From: Limnephilus marmoratus
Taxonomy: Eukaryota; Arthropoda; Insecta; Trichoptera; Limnephilidae
Length of the DNA stretch: 64,000 nt
Direction of reading: 5' to 3'
Assembly (NCBI GenBank): GCA_917880885.1
Contig: OU862934.1
Span: forward strand, 28,194,734 to 28,258,733
Positions 10,973 to 20,930 of the stretch are shown here, piece by piece (within the stretch, counting starts at the first letter, position 1; each line of letters opens with the position of its first letter). Under the pieces are notes generated by a model. It was not told the DNA's origin. It made no database searches and saw nothing but the letters and a program-made list of their open reading frames with translations. Both the position numbers and the translations under genes were made by a program.

Positions 10973-11178
10973 AACCCGATGTTTGCCCAGCACGGAGGTC
11001 ACAACGAGCAGCTCCTGTCCGGGGACAAGCGACTCTTGGTGAAGGTGGTGTCTGCAAGCCAGCTCGGCGCATGCACCGGCCCCTTCTGCGTGCTAGAGAT
11101 GGATGAACCTGCCCAGAGGAACCAGACCAGCATGAAGAAAGATACAGGGGATCCGCATTGGGATGAACACTTCTTGTT
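10973..11178 (+). CDS. Exon 4: first half of C2 domain
   Basis: Acceptor ctccttccag, donor TTGTT|GTAAGT, closing with two bases. The exon carries the C2 hallmark first strand (RLLVKVVSASQLG), then FCVLEMDEP, a KKDTGDPHWDEHFLF segment (the W-x-E-x-F-x-F signature found in C2 domains), and joins exon 5. Type II C2 domains dock proteins on membranes, some through calcium. The usual set of calcium-binding aspartates is only partly present here (GDPHWDE), so calcium binding is uncertain. Confidence 0.92.
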
Positions 11179-11285
11179 GTAAGTGAAAAGATTAATTTAT
11201 TTTATTTTTGATTTTCCCGTTATGATGCCTTGTGGTTAAGGGCTATTCCATACTTCTAGTCAATGAACTGGTTCATACTGGAAAT

Positions 11286-11705
11286 CGCCGATCCTTTGGG
11301 AAGCGAATTTGGGTACCACCACTCCGGGAACCATTTATTGGATAACCAACACCTCTGCCATAGGTCACCCTAAGTGGTTCACTACTTTTGTTAACTTAGT
11401 GCTCTGGTTCATCGGGTGAGGTGTTTTCAGGTCTTGGCGGCGGATGCGCCTGCCCACCAACAGCAGATCAGGCGAGGCCGGTTTGGGAAGACTCTTTGAC
11501 CTCTCCAGCCGAACTCTATCTACCCATCGTCTTGCACCACAGGAGGGATAGATTCATATGTCCATCACTCCTGGACATACTGACCTCAGATTCCTGACCT
11601 CCACCCCTCATACCTTTTTCCTTGCCAGAACTTCCTCTCCTTCTTTTCCTTCAAAGACCGCATAACATCTCCAAAGATGACGTGGCCCTGAGGGAAATTA
11701 TTACA
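11286..11705 (+). repeat. Dispersed SINE-like repeat (family S1)
   Basis: About 420 bp starting at CGAATTTGGGTACCACCACT, through an AACCATTTATTGGATAACCA block, a GTCTTGGCGGCGGATGCG block and a CATCGTCTTGCACC block, to a GGCCCTGAGGGAAATT end. Other copies: 39727-44511 (interrupted), 44512-44935, 55045-55925, 60420-60520 and 63710-64000. The 3' end matches the LINE tail at 34320-34390, suggesting LINE-driven mobilisation. Confidence 0.65.
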
Positions 11706-12121
11706 TGATGATGTTTTTACCATGCATGCTACCTAAAGTTGCAAAATCTTCTGGATGGAAGAAGAGAAGCTCCTCTGATTATCTCGGTGGAAACTTGAGT
11801 GGCAATTGGCTGATGTGAGAAATACCCCAGACCCCACTGAGAGACAGCCCGGGTTCTCACTGCCTCATAAACTTTGGTTCTCCATCAATAGGATAAGGAG
11901 CTTCCACTGCCGTTGTACCCACATGATGCATAGATGGAGTCTTTAAGAGTTGGCGATGTGTGAATGCGGTGCGGTGCAGACCACTGGACATATGCTCCAT
12001 TCATTCCCCGGCAGGATTGACAAAGTCCACAGGTCGACGCCTTAAGAAACCGGGGCTTATTACAGTTGTGATATGTCCCATTCCAAATAAAAACATTCTT
12101 ATATTTGATTCTCTCTTCCAG

Positions 12122-12317
12122 CGAGCTCTCCCCACACACTGCAGAAATCCTGCTGGAGGTCTTCGACAAGGGCCAAGGGCAACAGGCACCCCGGTTCCTG
12201 GGTCTCGGGATAGTGGGAATTGAAGAGCTGCTGATCAGCCCCTCTCAGAGGCAGGTCATCCGACTTCAGGGCAGACCTCTACAAGATGACCCTGTCACCG
12301 GAACTCTTACTGTTGAG
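12122..12317 (+). CDS. Exon 5: second half of C2 domain
   Basis: Acceptor ctctcttccag, donor GTTGAG|GTAATA. It completes the Phe codon from exon 4 and closes in phase 0. It encodes ELSPHTAEILLEVFDKG, then FLGLGIVGIEELL, SPSQRQVIRLQGRP and GTLTVEF (continuing into exon 6), which are the later beta strands of the C2 fold. The FLGLGIVGIEELL and GTLTVEFLFIEGA wording is what suggested the C2CD2/TMEM24 family; an alignment would settle it. Confidence 0.92.
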
Positions 12318-12384
12318 GTAATACATCACAGAAATTCAAATGTAACAAGGTCATCAAATGGCCAATCAACGTTGTTATGTTTTT

Positions 12385-12620
12385 TTGACATTTAAACGAG
12401 CCCGTTAAACGCTGATTTTAGATCCGTTTCAGCTTTTGAACAAATTGTGGTGAGCAGAAAAGCACAACTGTCATGTTTTGCTTGTCAATTGATCACAATT
12501 TGATACGAACTTAGAATCGCCATTTAACAGGGACCTTTCAAATGTCAATAATACAAAAATGGCACTGATTGGCAATTTGATGATAATATTACATTTTAAA
12601 TTCTGTGAAACACTCCAATC
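12385..12620. repeat. Dispersed repeat, MITE-like
   Basis: Contains GATCCGTTTCAGCTTTTGAA, a GAGCAGAAAAGCACAACTGT block and a CAATTTGATACGAACTTAGA block. Related copies occur at 23640-23830 and 54100-54300; the last shows inverted ends around AAACACTGATTCTAGGTCC and GACCTAGAGTCATCGTTT. Non-coding. Confidence 0.5.
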
Positions 12621-12741
12621 TAAAGGTACATAAGGTCCTGTGTTGATAGTGAAATTTATTTCATAGACAGTTTTAGACTACGTTGAATTTCGGAAATAAT
12701 GAAACCCTTTATCTGTTTACATAAACATTTATTTTTTCGAT

Positions 12742-12968
12742 TGAAACAAGGACTTTGTTTAAAACCACTTATTTTTATTTATATTCGTCGACCGGTTTCG
12801 GTTGAACTCAACCTTCTTCAGGACAATAAACTTGTAAACTAACGTTTATAAAACTAACTACAATAAACGTTAGTTTATAAGTTTATTGTCCTGAAGAAGG
12901 TTGAGTTCAACCGAAACCGGTCGACGAATATAAATAAAAATAAGTGGTTTTAAACAAAGTACTTGTTT
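12742..12968. mobile_element. Palindromic element with hammerhead-like cores (family B)
   Basis: The two arms of about 95 bp are almost perfect inverted copies (left arm GTTTAAAACCACTTATTTTT, mirrored at 12930-12955) around a short AT spacer. Each arm holds ATTGTC-CTGAAGA-stem II-GAAACCGGTC-GACGAAT, read + at 12886-12930 and minus at 12780-12826. No frame is coded and no clear target duplication was seen. Confidence 0.75.
12886..12930 (+). ncRNA. Hammerhead-ribozyme-like motif (family B)
   Basis: Order of parts: stem I strand ATTGTC; core CTGAAGA (one change from the CTGATGA consensus); stem II GGTTGA/TCAACC; GAAA; very short stem III AC/GT; cleavage triplet GTC; stem I return strand GACGAAT, which pairs with ATTGTC apart from one bulged G. 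Short-stem-III hammerheads of this style are known in Penelope-like elements. The T-to-A core change may weaken or abolish cleavage. Confidence 0.45.
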
Positions 12969-13059
12969 CATTCTATATAATGTCAAGCCACAAAGTGTTT
13001 GCTATCTACGATAATTTATTTTTTCATTATTCTTTCATTCACTAATAATATCTAACAAA

Positions 13060-13330
13060 ATAAAAACAGAACAGGGCCCAACAAGGTTCCTTGTGGTACT
13101 CCATTTTTCAATAATTATTTTTGAAGAAATATTATTATTTTTGATATTATGTGGATGGTCTGCTTAGCTTTTGTAATCACTGAGCTGAACTTATTCCTTT
13201 GACAGGAGTAAAAACCCCTTAATAAATGGTGGTCAGAGTTACTGCAGGGTTGTCATTGTGTATTTGTCCATGTCTCCTGGTTCTACAACATGGTATTCAA
13301 CGCTCCAGGTATCCAGGTTCCCATCATGGC
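13060..13330 (-). pseudogene. LINE scraps (RT motif and C-terminal piece)
   Basis: The minus strand at 13060-13110 reads G-V-P-Q-G-T-L-L-G-P-V-L-F-L-F. At 13190-13330 a decayed C-terminal block related to 8740-9060 follows (GTCTCCTGGTTCTACAACAT). Both are isolated in the intron before exon 6. Confidence 0.5.
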
Positions 13331-13474
13331 AGCACATTACCACAATCCTTTAATAAGTGTTTCGTCATCCACAACATAAGTCATACATACAAACATCCAT
13401 CAACATTTCTCGTATAAATAATTATCTTTCAACGATACTGTTATTAATTTTGTTTTTGGCTTTTTTCATTCCAG

Positions 13475-13601
13475 TTCCTCTTCATTGAAGGTGCAGATAT
13501 TCCCCTAACTGAAGGCAGGCCCTTCAAGCTGAAGGAAACCCTAAAGACAGTGTCGCCAACAGGACAGACCATTACTACCACGAGAACCATGTTTAAACAA
13601 G
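13475..13601 (+). CDS. Exon 6: end of C2 domain and linker
   Basis: Acceptor tttcattccag, donor CAAG|GTACCA. It opens in phase 0 and leaves one base. It encodes FLFIEGADIPL, finishing the C2 fold, then a Thr/Lys-rich stretch (KETLKTVSPTGQTITTTRT) with several possible phosphorylation sites. Confidence 0.9.
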
Positions 13602-14010
13602 GTACCAACCTTACTTTATTACTTCTAGTTATTTTCTTTTTCTTGAGGATCGTGATCACCACTCCAATTACCCCAGTGAAATATTTCTCCTTAACAGATC
13701 GATTGCTACCCAAATGTGGGTAACACCGCTAATACCCTTGTGCAATAACTACCAAAATTTGGGTAACTGTAGATAAGTGATTTTTATGAATTAAAATTAA
13801 TTTATTTTGAACTTTCTGCAATCAGCTAATATGTTTAGTCGCTAGCTTGTTTAAGCTTCTATCGAATACCAAACGGCATTTGTAATATTCCCTTCATGGA
13901 ATATTCTAGATAATGTTTTTCATCTGCATGTAGATGTCATTTTAAATTGATTCCTAAGAATTAAACATCTGTTTATGTATTAAAAATGTATTTTTTTAAT
14001 ACTAGACATT

Positions 14011-14412
14011 TCATGTAACCAAACTTTTGTTTTCTAGGTCCAGTAGAAAATTATTGATGTCTTCAGAATTATTTTGTTTTCGTGTAAAAAATGAATTCCT
14101 TAACATTGTTAAGTTTTTATGTGGTGCAAAATAATTGTCAAACTTTTCCTTGACTTGTTTTAGCGTGATAGATTCCATATTCATGTTGAACGACTTGAAA
14201 ATTTCCATACCTTTGGAGCCAATGGAATGAAGTAGAATTGCTATTTTTCGTTTTTCTGGGGCTTCTTCCAAACCTGATGCCACTAAATATATTTCATAAT
14301 TTTGCCACCAATTTTTCCATATTCCATCGTTATTTATGTTATTTGATGATACGTGCAGATTTGACAACGCATTAAAATCATGTTGTACGTACTTTGGCGC
14401 ATCCTTCGACAT
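14011..14412 (-). pseudogene. Gypsy-type gag fragment
   Basis: About 133 residues beginning MSKDAPKYVQHDFNALS, with WKNWWQNYEIYLVASGLEE, KRKIAILLHSIGSKGMEIF and FDNYFAPHKNLTMLRNSFF. This is the capsid-like gag region of Ty3/Gypsy elements. It stops abruptly, with no zinc knuckle, protease or pol behind it, so the element is truncated at its 3' side. A different family from the element at 18845. Confidence 0.75.
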
Positions 14413-14482
14413 CTTGTTTTTTTTTTACCACTAATTTTTAATATATTATATTATTAATATTAACACCCCACATCTGACACCA

Positions 14483-14691
14483 TGTTTAGTTATATATTTA
14501 ATATGGAAAACACTGTTATTATTTTATAAAAGACTTTTTATTGAAGACGTGTTTACACCATTGACATTGATCGACATTAGTTCCCAATAGACCACAGATG
14601 ACAAACATTATATAAGTAGTTCCTCACTAGTGATGTGCAACATACAATAGTGATGTGACAGACAACATGCGTTTAACAGTAGTAAACTACA
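14483..14691 (-). repeat. Possible 5' LTR of the truncated gag element
   Basis: On the minus strand a sequence ending ...ACTAAACA is followed by TGGTGTCAGATGTGGGG, which looks like a tRNA primer-binding site, then gag at 14412. The LTR start is guessed from TGTAGTTTACTACTG (plus 14691); no second LTR remains to confirm it. Confidence 0.4.
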
Positions 14692-14771
14692 ATATTGCCC
14701 CGAAAAAGTACAAGGCAGAGCAATTTCAATAACAAACAAAATCTATAAATTTATAAAAATACATTCACATG

Positions 14772-14975
14772 GTATGATTTTAGATTTTCACGGCCAAAGG
14801 TATTTTCGTTTCTAATTTTTGGGGTGTTATACCGTGTTGGGCTACCTTCTTTAGTCAACGTTTCGGATAGAGTTAAATATATGCTTTGATGATGGACACT
14901 GTAACGCTGTCCGAAACGTTGGCTAAAGAAGGAGGTAGCGCAACACAGCGTAACACCCCAAAAATTAATATCGGA
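14772..14975. mobile_element. Palindromic hammerhead-like element, family A, with 13-bp duplication
   Basis: Two inverted arms of about 95 bp (GATTTTCACGGCCAAAGGTA, then GGGGTGTTATACCGTGTTGG; mirrored after 14890) around a small centre. ATACATTCACATG stands immediately on both sides (about 14759-14771 and 14976-14989), a 13-bp target-site duplication. One arm carries TTGATGA-stem II-GAAACGTTGGC at 14885-14923. Other copies: 24671-24894, 38815-39062, 47023-47232; partial 8435, 27965, 63445. Confidence 0.8.
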
Positions 14976-15049
14976 AATACATTCACATGTTTATAAATTT
15001 ATAGATTTAAAAAATAAATAAATTATATGCCTAAAAATATGGGATAAAG

Positions 15050-15498
15050 CTCTATGCCCACTACACCGTTCCATACCATGACCGTAACCGTAGCGGCGCA
15101 TTCAAAAAAGTATTCTTTGTATCGATCAGTATGAAACGCTGCCCACAAGACCGTTCCGTAACCGACCAAGACCGTCGCATACCATGACCGGACTGACGGC
15201 GAATTCTTGATGACAATATTTTGCAGGTGCCGGTCCGCTCTGTGCCTGGCACGCGACGGAACGGAACGGTCTAGTGGGCAGCGTTTCATACTGATCGATA
15301 CAAAGAATACTTTTTTGTATGCGCCGCTACGGTTACGGTCATGGTATGGAACGGTGTGGGCAGAGTACCTTTACGCATATTACGGGTATAATACGGTGTT
15401 AGCACGTTCTAGTGGGCATAGTAGAGCGTAGCGTGTTTATTTCGTGTCTGATACGTTCATAGTACGGTCATGGTATGGAACGGTGTAATGGGCATAGA
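15050..15498. mobile_element. MITE with long nested inverted repeats
   Basis: Ends built on TCTATGCCCACTACACCGTT and its mirror at about 15475-15498. Several internal inverted blocks (CGTTCCATACCATGACCG; GTATTCTTTGTATCGATCAG) let almost the whole element fold on itself. No coding capacity. Unassigned DNA-transposon class. Confidence 0.7.
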
Positions 15499-16287
15499 CC
15501 TTTAATGGCGAAATATAGGTGGACTCTTACACTAAGCAGTTAAAATGTTTCCGTATTAATATTCGGAGGTTTGACGCCAAATCCAAAACCGAACACCTGG
15601 AAATCTCTATCGCTCAAGGGGTATTTTTTTTAAATATGCTATCACTCGAGTTGTTAAGTAATTTTTGTCAATTCTCACAAAAACAAAAAACTCTCGAATG
15701 GTGAGCTCTGATGTATTAAATGAACAGCTTGTTTTGTCTAGAATTTTTAGGTTACCACAACTTTTTTGGCAGGCAACTTTAGTCATTCTCCAAAGGTTGC
15801 TTCAGGTGAAGAAAAAGATGCAAATCATGTCATTAATTGCCTTTTTGATTCCGGGGTTTGGTTGGAAAAAATGCTTTGAAGAGATCCATACGCTTTCCAT
15901 ATGATTTTGCTCTTCATCCCTTCGAGAACCAACGAGCACGCAATTTGCAAACGCCATTTTTTTCTCAAAATCATTTGTGTGGTAGACTTATTGATGTCTG
16001 GGATTAAAATTGTGATCTTACGAACTTCAACAGGGCTCTTAGTTGAGAAAGCGAATAACTGAGCGCACCTCGCAGGCGGCGTTATTCAACAGCGGAGCGT
16101 CGATCGCAAACGGACACAAAGATTGCACTGAAGCAGCTACCAAGCCGGATCACCGCTTGTTTTTCAGGGGAAAGTTTGATCTACACGCTAGTGCCGCCAT
16201 ATTTTGAGAAAAAATGTCCACGTCGCAGTGAGTGTCATCGTGAGTGGAGCTGTAGAAATATTTAATGACATAATTTCGTTTTTCCAG

Positions 16288-16400
16288 ATGGATCAATGAA
16301 CGGAAATGCCCAAATAACACAATCAGCTCTTAGAGAGTTGGAGAGGAGCCCTGTTTCTCAGGCCAACAAGTCTACCCTTATAATTCATAGCGTCCAGAGG
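16288..16400 (+). CDS. Exon 7: linker
   Basis: Acceptor gtttttccag, donor CAGAGG|GTAAAA. The first two bases complete Asp with the G of exon 6, and it closes in phase 0. It encodes about 37 polar residues (GSMNGNAQITQSALREL onward, then SQANKSTLIIHSVQR). No domain is recognised. The frame is open and in phase on both sides, the main support. Confidence 0.75.
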
Positions 16401-16829
16401 GTAAAAACAAAGCCGTTATATAATTATTCAAAGTGTTGTTTTTTTGCGATCGTCTATATTATAATATTGCATTTTTGTGTAATTAAATTTAATAATATTT
16501 TTAAATAAGTAACTGTGTGACGTAATATAATATATAACAAAGTCGATGAAGCATAAGATGGTTTGGCCATGTAGAGCAAATGAAGGGAGAAAGGAAGTTA
16601 GCAGAAAATAGAAACCAGGGATATGTATTTAATTAAATTATACTTGGGTGTACTGCAGCAAAAATGATTACTTTGACTGAATAGCCAGGTGCTTCCCAAC
16701 CTTCTTCTTCCCCACCTTCTTCATCTCCATACTTCTCCAAATTGAGGATGCTAGAGTCCCCGTACCTCTGGGAAGACCTCACTGACTGGAATTTTTATGT
16801 TGTAAAAACATTTTTAAAAATTCTATAAG

Positions 16830-17370
16830 AATTAATGTCACATTATGTATGTATGTAGAAGAATTTATATTATGAAATTTTTTTAGTTTGAGATTACATA
16901 TCGGCAAATATAAAAATGAAGAATGAGTTAGAATACAGTTTGCAAGAAGTAAAAAGAGTAGAGGTCCCAAGTTAGATCCTTGTGGAATTGAATGTCACAT
17001 TGAAGTATGTATGTATGTAGATGAATTTATATTATGATATTTTTTAGTCTGGAATTACATATCGGCAAATATAAAAATAAGGAATGATTTAGAGTACAGC
17101 CAATATTGTTTGTAAGAAGTAAAAACAGGAGAGGTCCCAAGTTAGTCCCTTGTGGGATTCCTGAAAAAACTATAAATGTACAGATCTACAAAGCTTGTAA
17201 ATATTATGTACCACACTGCTTACAATTTCTGAAATAGACAGCAAATTTATGTATGGAATTCAAAGAAGCTATGGTATATTTGGAGATATGTATGGAGGCT
17301 GTTTACTGTTTAAGAATAAAAAAAGAGGAGAGGTCCCAAGTTAGATCCTTGTTGAATTCCTGAAAACAAC
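16830..17370 (-). repeat. Repeated block carrying LINE RT motif scraps
   Basis: Three imperfect direct copies (about 16835-17000, 17005-17170, 17280-17365) each contain GAGGTCCCAAGTTAG; the minus strand reads P-Q-G-T-N-L-G-P-L-L-F-L-L-L or a decayed version. The first two copies also share ATTACATATCGGCAAATATA. This looks like local duplication of an RT fragment in the intron before exon 8. Confidence 0.55.
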
Positions 17371-17839
17371 TGAACTAGACACTGGAATTCAAAGAAGCTA
17401 TGTTATTTGTGGAGGTATGTTTGGTGACTGCTTGCTTCCACATATCTCTAGAGAATAGCAGAATGACTCAAACCATAGATAATAGAAACAAAGGAAGATG
17501 TGACTTGAAAACTTGCCGACTGTCACCAAGATAGACCAAGCATGGACAAAGCGGAAGAGTCACTGAAAGTAATGCATTTGGTGTGTAGATAAAAATAAAG
17601 GCGGGACGCCACTATGCATAAATGTTAGTAGCAAATATGGGTGAACAATTTTGACGACGTACCTTGTGTACGCAGTTTCATTGCTAATAAGGTTTCAAGA
17701 ATCAACAATCTCCCTTGTTTCCATTATCTATGACTCAAACTTGCTTGTTTTGATGTGTTTTCTTAATGTTTTCTGTTGTGTTTTTAACTAATCAATGTGT
17801 TTTTATTTCATGTTTTTCATTGTTGGATTTTTAAAATAG

Positions 17840-17857
17840 ACTCCGAAACAAACTAAG
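17840..17857 (+). CDS. Exon 8: 18-nt microexon (TPKQTK)
   Basis: An 18-base open stretch between a T-rich acceptor (ttttaaaatag) and a perfect donor (AAG|GTGAGA). It adds six residues, T-P-K-Q-T-K, in phase 0 on both sides, so skipping would not disturb the frame. Insect genes do use microexons. It could be a chance pairing of splice sites; exon 7 also joins exon 9 directly in frame. Confidence 0.45.
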
Positions 17858-18189
17858 GTGAGAACATTTTGACTTGAAAATTTTCATAATATTTAATTAT
17901 TTTAATATTTGTTATGGTAAAAATAGTTTACTAAAGTCGTTTTTGGGTTAGGTAAATAATATGCATAAACTTATAAGCTTTATGATTATTTAATATATAT
18001 TACATATATTATTATTTTTACACTAACCAATAATGCGGATAGTGTTTCAAAAAGAGTAATAGTTTTAAACTGATTTTTGTTGTTGTACTTATGGTCTACT
18101 GTAATTATTATATTATTTATTAATATTTACACTGAAATCTGTATTAAATAGATTTAGGTTGTCACATTTCATAGAATTTCAATGTAACA

Positions 18190-18385
18190 TTGTTATCAAC
18201 CTGTCCCTGGCCGTTAATGCGCCGGCGCACACGGTAAAAATTTTCAAATAATTTTTTTTTAATGCGATTTTAATCCTTATGTATAAAGAAACTGTATGAA
18301 GGACAAGGTCAGAATCGCTTGGGCCATTCTCGTTCTTGACGTAACAGGTACTCAAAATACTTCTAGCCACTCGGAATAATTTGTA
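18190..18385. repeat. Dispersed repeat, partner of 31850-32000
   Basis: Shares, in opposite orientation, a TTAACCGCTCATTTG-like block and AAACCGTATAAAGGACAAGG-like blocks with 31850-32000. Around it are GC spots (GCGCCGGCGCAC) unusual for the intron. Non-coding; class unknown. Confidence 0.4.
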
Positions 18386-18844
18386 ATAAGTTATCTACGT
18401 GATCTCGGCGTCATTTTTTACCGCGATTTGAACTGTCAAACTCCGAGTGTGGTAGGTAACAATTCAAAACATCGAAAAACCTATCAATTTATCAAATAAA
18501 CGCAAGTAATGTTGTTTTGATACATAGTTGTTCAAGGAATGTGTTACGGTAAATATAATACACAATTTCAAAATACCTCCACAAAATATTACCTCAAAGT
18601 GATGCTTTCCGAGATTTCATATGAAATACGGCAAAGATGCATAAGACGCAAAATTTCTTCACTGGCTAATCCAACTGATTTATTAAATTATAAGCACATT
18701 TTACAATAACACTTTTTCCCGACCTGACAAAACACTAAAAAAGGCCTACAGACCATAACTTAGTTGATTCTAGCTGTTTTCAAGAGATAAGAAACATTTT
18801 ATTCAACAGAACATAATATTTGTAACCAAAAAACTAATACTAAC

Positions 18845-19124
18845 TGTTATGTCTGCCCTTTCCTCGGCAGATAGTAATTATTAAATAAGGTTCTTTGAAT
18901 ATAAAAGTGTTTATTTACTGGAATAACCTAGCTGGTTAGCTACGTCTGTTTACTATTCGGGGGTAGGTAAATCTCTGGAGCCTTGCCACGGGAGCTCGCA
19001 AAGTATATCTCTGAGACTGCTTCTTGTACGCCAATGCCATCTGGCGAGCTATGGTGCAAGCTACATGCTTACCGCCATCTATCGTATTCTTTCCATATGA
19101 AATACTTAATTACTCTACATCACA
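18845..19124 (-). repeat. LTR (3' in element orientation)
   Basis: 280 bp, plus strand TGTTATGTCTGCCC through CTACATCACA, i.e. TG...CA ended. No difference from the copy at 23216-23495 was found on reading the two. The polypurine tract lies directly inside it. Confidence 0.93.
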
Positions 19125-19322
19125 CCCTCCCCCACCTAACCTCAAGCCCTGGCTACAATAAATACAAGACATGTTCTTTTCAAAGAAGTTATACAATTTG
19201 ACAAAAAAAATAGGATTTTAAATATTTCATTTATACATGATTTTATACTCTAAATTCAACCAAACATAGTCATGATTTTAAATATTTCAACTTAAATATT
19301 TCTGTTTCTCTGGGAGGGACCT

Positions 19323-20930
19323 TTATGAACGCCTTGAACGGAGCCTTCCTTCCCAAGGTCTTAGTTGAGTAGTTTGCTCTCGATCATCCGCTGGTAATCT
19401 GAAATCAAGAGAACTCCACGTTAGCCCCTTCAACAAAGCTGAGGTCCCCAACTCGTCTGAAGCGCATTTCGTGACCTCAGACTCTTCACTCTCCTCTTCC
19501 CATCTCACAGATAAACTCTTTAACTGATCAATATGCCTCTTCCAAGTCAACGGAGTACCACAGATCCTAACGATGTAAACTTTTTTACCCACTTTCCTTT
19601 CTACAATACCTCTAACCCAACCAACTTTATTCACCTGACGGAAGTCCTTGACCAGACACTTTTGACCAACATGTAAATTCCTAATTTTTACGCCCCCATA
19701 ATTCCTTATTTGATTATCTTGACTCCTTTTTATATTATCGTTAGCTATTTTTCTCTGTTCTGACACATCTTCCTGAGTGGTTTTAGGAATTAAACTACTG
19801 AAAGTTGATTTCAGTCTCCTACCAAACATCAAGACTGCCGGTTCTAATCCCGTTGTGCAATGTGGCGAATTTCGATAATCAGATAAAAAATCACATAATC
19901 TACTTCCATAATTTACTGGAAAATTATTCCTAACCATAATTTTTTTTAAAAAATTTTTTACCGTTCTAACTGAATTTTCAGCTTGTCCATTACACTGAGG
20001 GAATTTTACCGGTGAATTTAAAAATTCTATGTTATTCTCTTTAAGAAATTCTTTAAACTCTACACTAGAAAATGCTGTTCCATTATCCGAAACTATGCAA
20101 TCAGGGTTACCAAAATTAGAGAAAATTCTTCTCAATTCCTTAATCGTGTTAAACGAATCCGCCCTTGGAACCTCTAAGCAATCGATCCACTTGGAAAAAG
20201 CGTCACAAATTACAAGAAACATTTTTCCTGCTACCGGTCCGCAGTAGTCTACATGCACCCTACTCCAAGTTGCCCCAGGGTTCGGCCACACTGACAAATG
20301 ACTCTTAGAAGGTGCCGGCCTCATAGCCGCGCAATCATCACATTTTAGAACCATTTTTTCAATGTCATTGTTCAGTGATGGCCACCAAAAATAAGCTTTT
20401 GCTAGGCCCTTCATTTTAACTATTCCTAAATGAGATCTGTGTAATAACTCTAGCACATGTTCTTGTAAGGAACTCGGAATGACAATTCTATGTTGCCAGA
20501 AAAGGCAATCCTTGACTATGGACATTTCGTTTCTCTTAACCCAGAATCTCCACAGTACATCGTCTCGACCAACTCGTTTTGGCCAGCCCTTACGCAAACC
20601 CGTTAAAACTTCCTGAATAACCGTGTCTGTCTCTATAGCTGTGGAAATGAGCTTGATATCTATGTGCTCGCATTTATCTACATAACACACAAAATCTGAT
20701 CCATAATCATCTTCAAATTCTTCTTGAGAATTTTCTACCGGAAGCCGAGATAGAAAATCCGCATGATTATGACATGACTTAACAAATTCTACCTTATACG
20801 CAAATCCTGCTAATATAATTCCATAACGCTGCAATCTGTTAGCCGCTAAAACCGGAATATTTTTGTTTTCCCCTAAAATCCTCATCAATGACAAAATGTC
20901 TACCCATAATGTCATTCTCTTCCGTACCAA
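19323..20930 (-). CDS. Gypsy pol remnant: RNase H tail and integrase
   Basis: About 535 residues. It starts inside RNase H (NIPVLAANRLQRYGIILAGF, then HNHADFLSRLP), then a zinc-binding HHCC domain (HRSHLG ... CDDC), then the integrase core with Asp in HVDYCGP, Asp in VSDNGT and Glu in NGQAENSV, the full D,D,E set. A C-terminal domain follows (GQKCLVKDFRQ ... WVRGIVERKVG). The integrase looks intact and would insert the DNA in the nucleus. No RT precedes it, and the first codons probably read through deleted sequence. Confidence 0.9.
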   Translation of the reverse strand: MVRKRMTLWVDILSLMRILGENKNIPVLAANRLQRYGIILAGFAYKVEFVKSCHNHADFLSRLPVENSQEEFEDDYGSDFVCYVDKCEHIDIKLISTAIETDTVIQEVLTGLRKGWPKRVGRDDVLWRFWVKRNEMSIVKDCLFWQHRIVIPSSLQEHVLELLHRSHLGIVKMKGLAKAYFWWPSLNNDIEKMVLKCDDCAAMRPAPSKSHLSVWPNPGATWSRVHVDYCGPVAGKMFLVICDAFSKWIDCLEVPRADSFNTIKELRRIFSNFGNPDCIVSDNGTAFSSVEFKEFLKENNIEFLNSPVKFPQCNGQAENSVRTVKNFLKKIMVRNNFPVNYGSRLCDFLSDYRNSPHCTTGLEPAVLMFGRRLKSTFSSLIPKTTQEDVSEQRKIANDNIKRSQDNQIRNYGGVKIRNLHVGQKCLVKDFRQVNKVGWVRGIVERKVGKKVYIVRICGTPLTWKRHIDQLKSLSVRWEEESEESEVTKCASDELGTSALLKGLTWSSLDFRLPADDREQTTQLRPWEGRLRSRRS

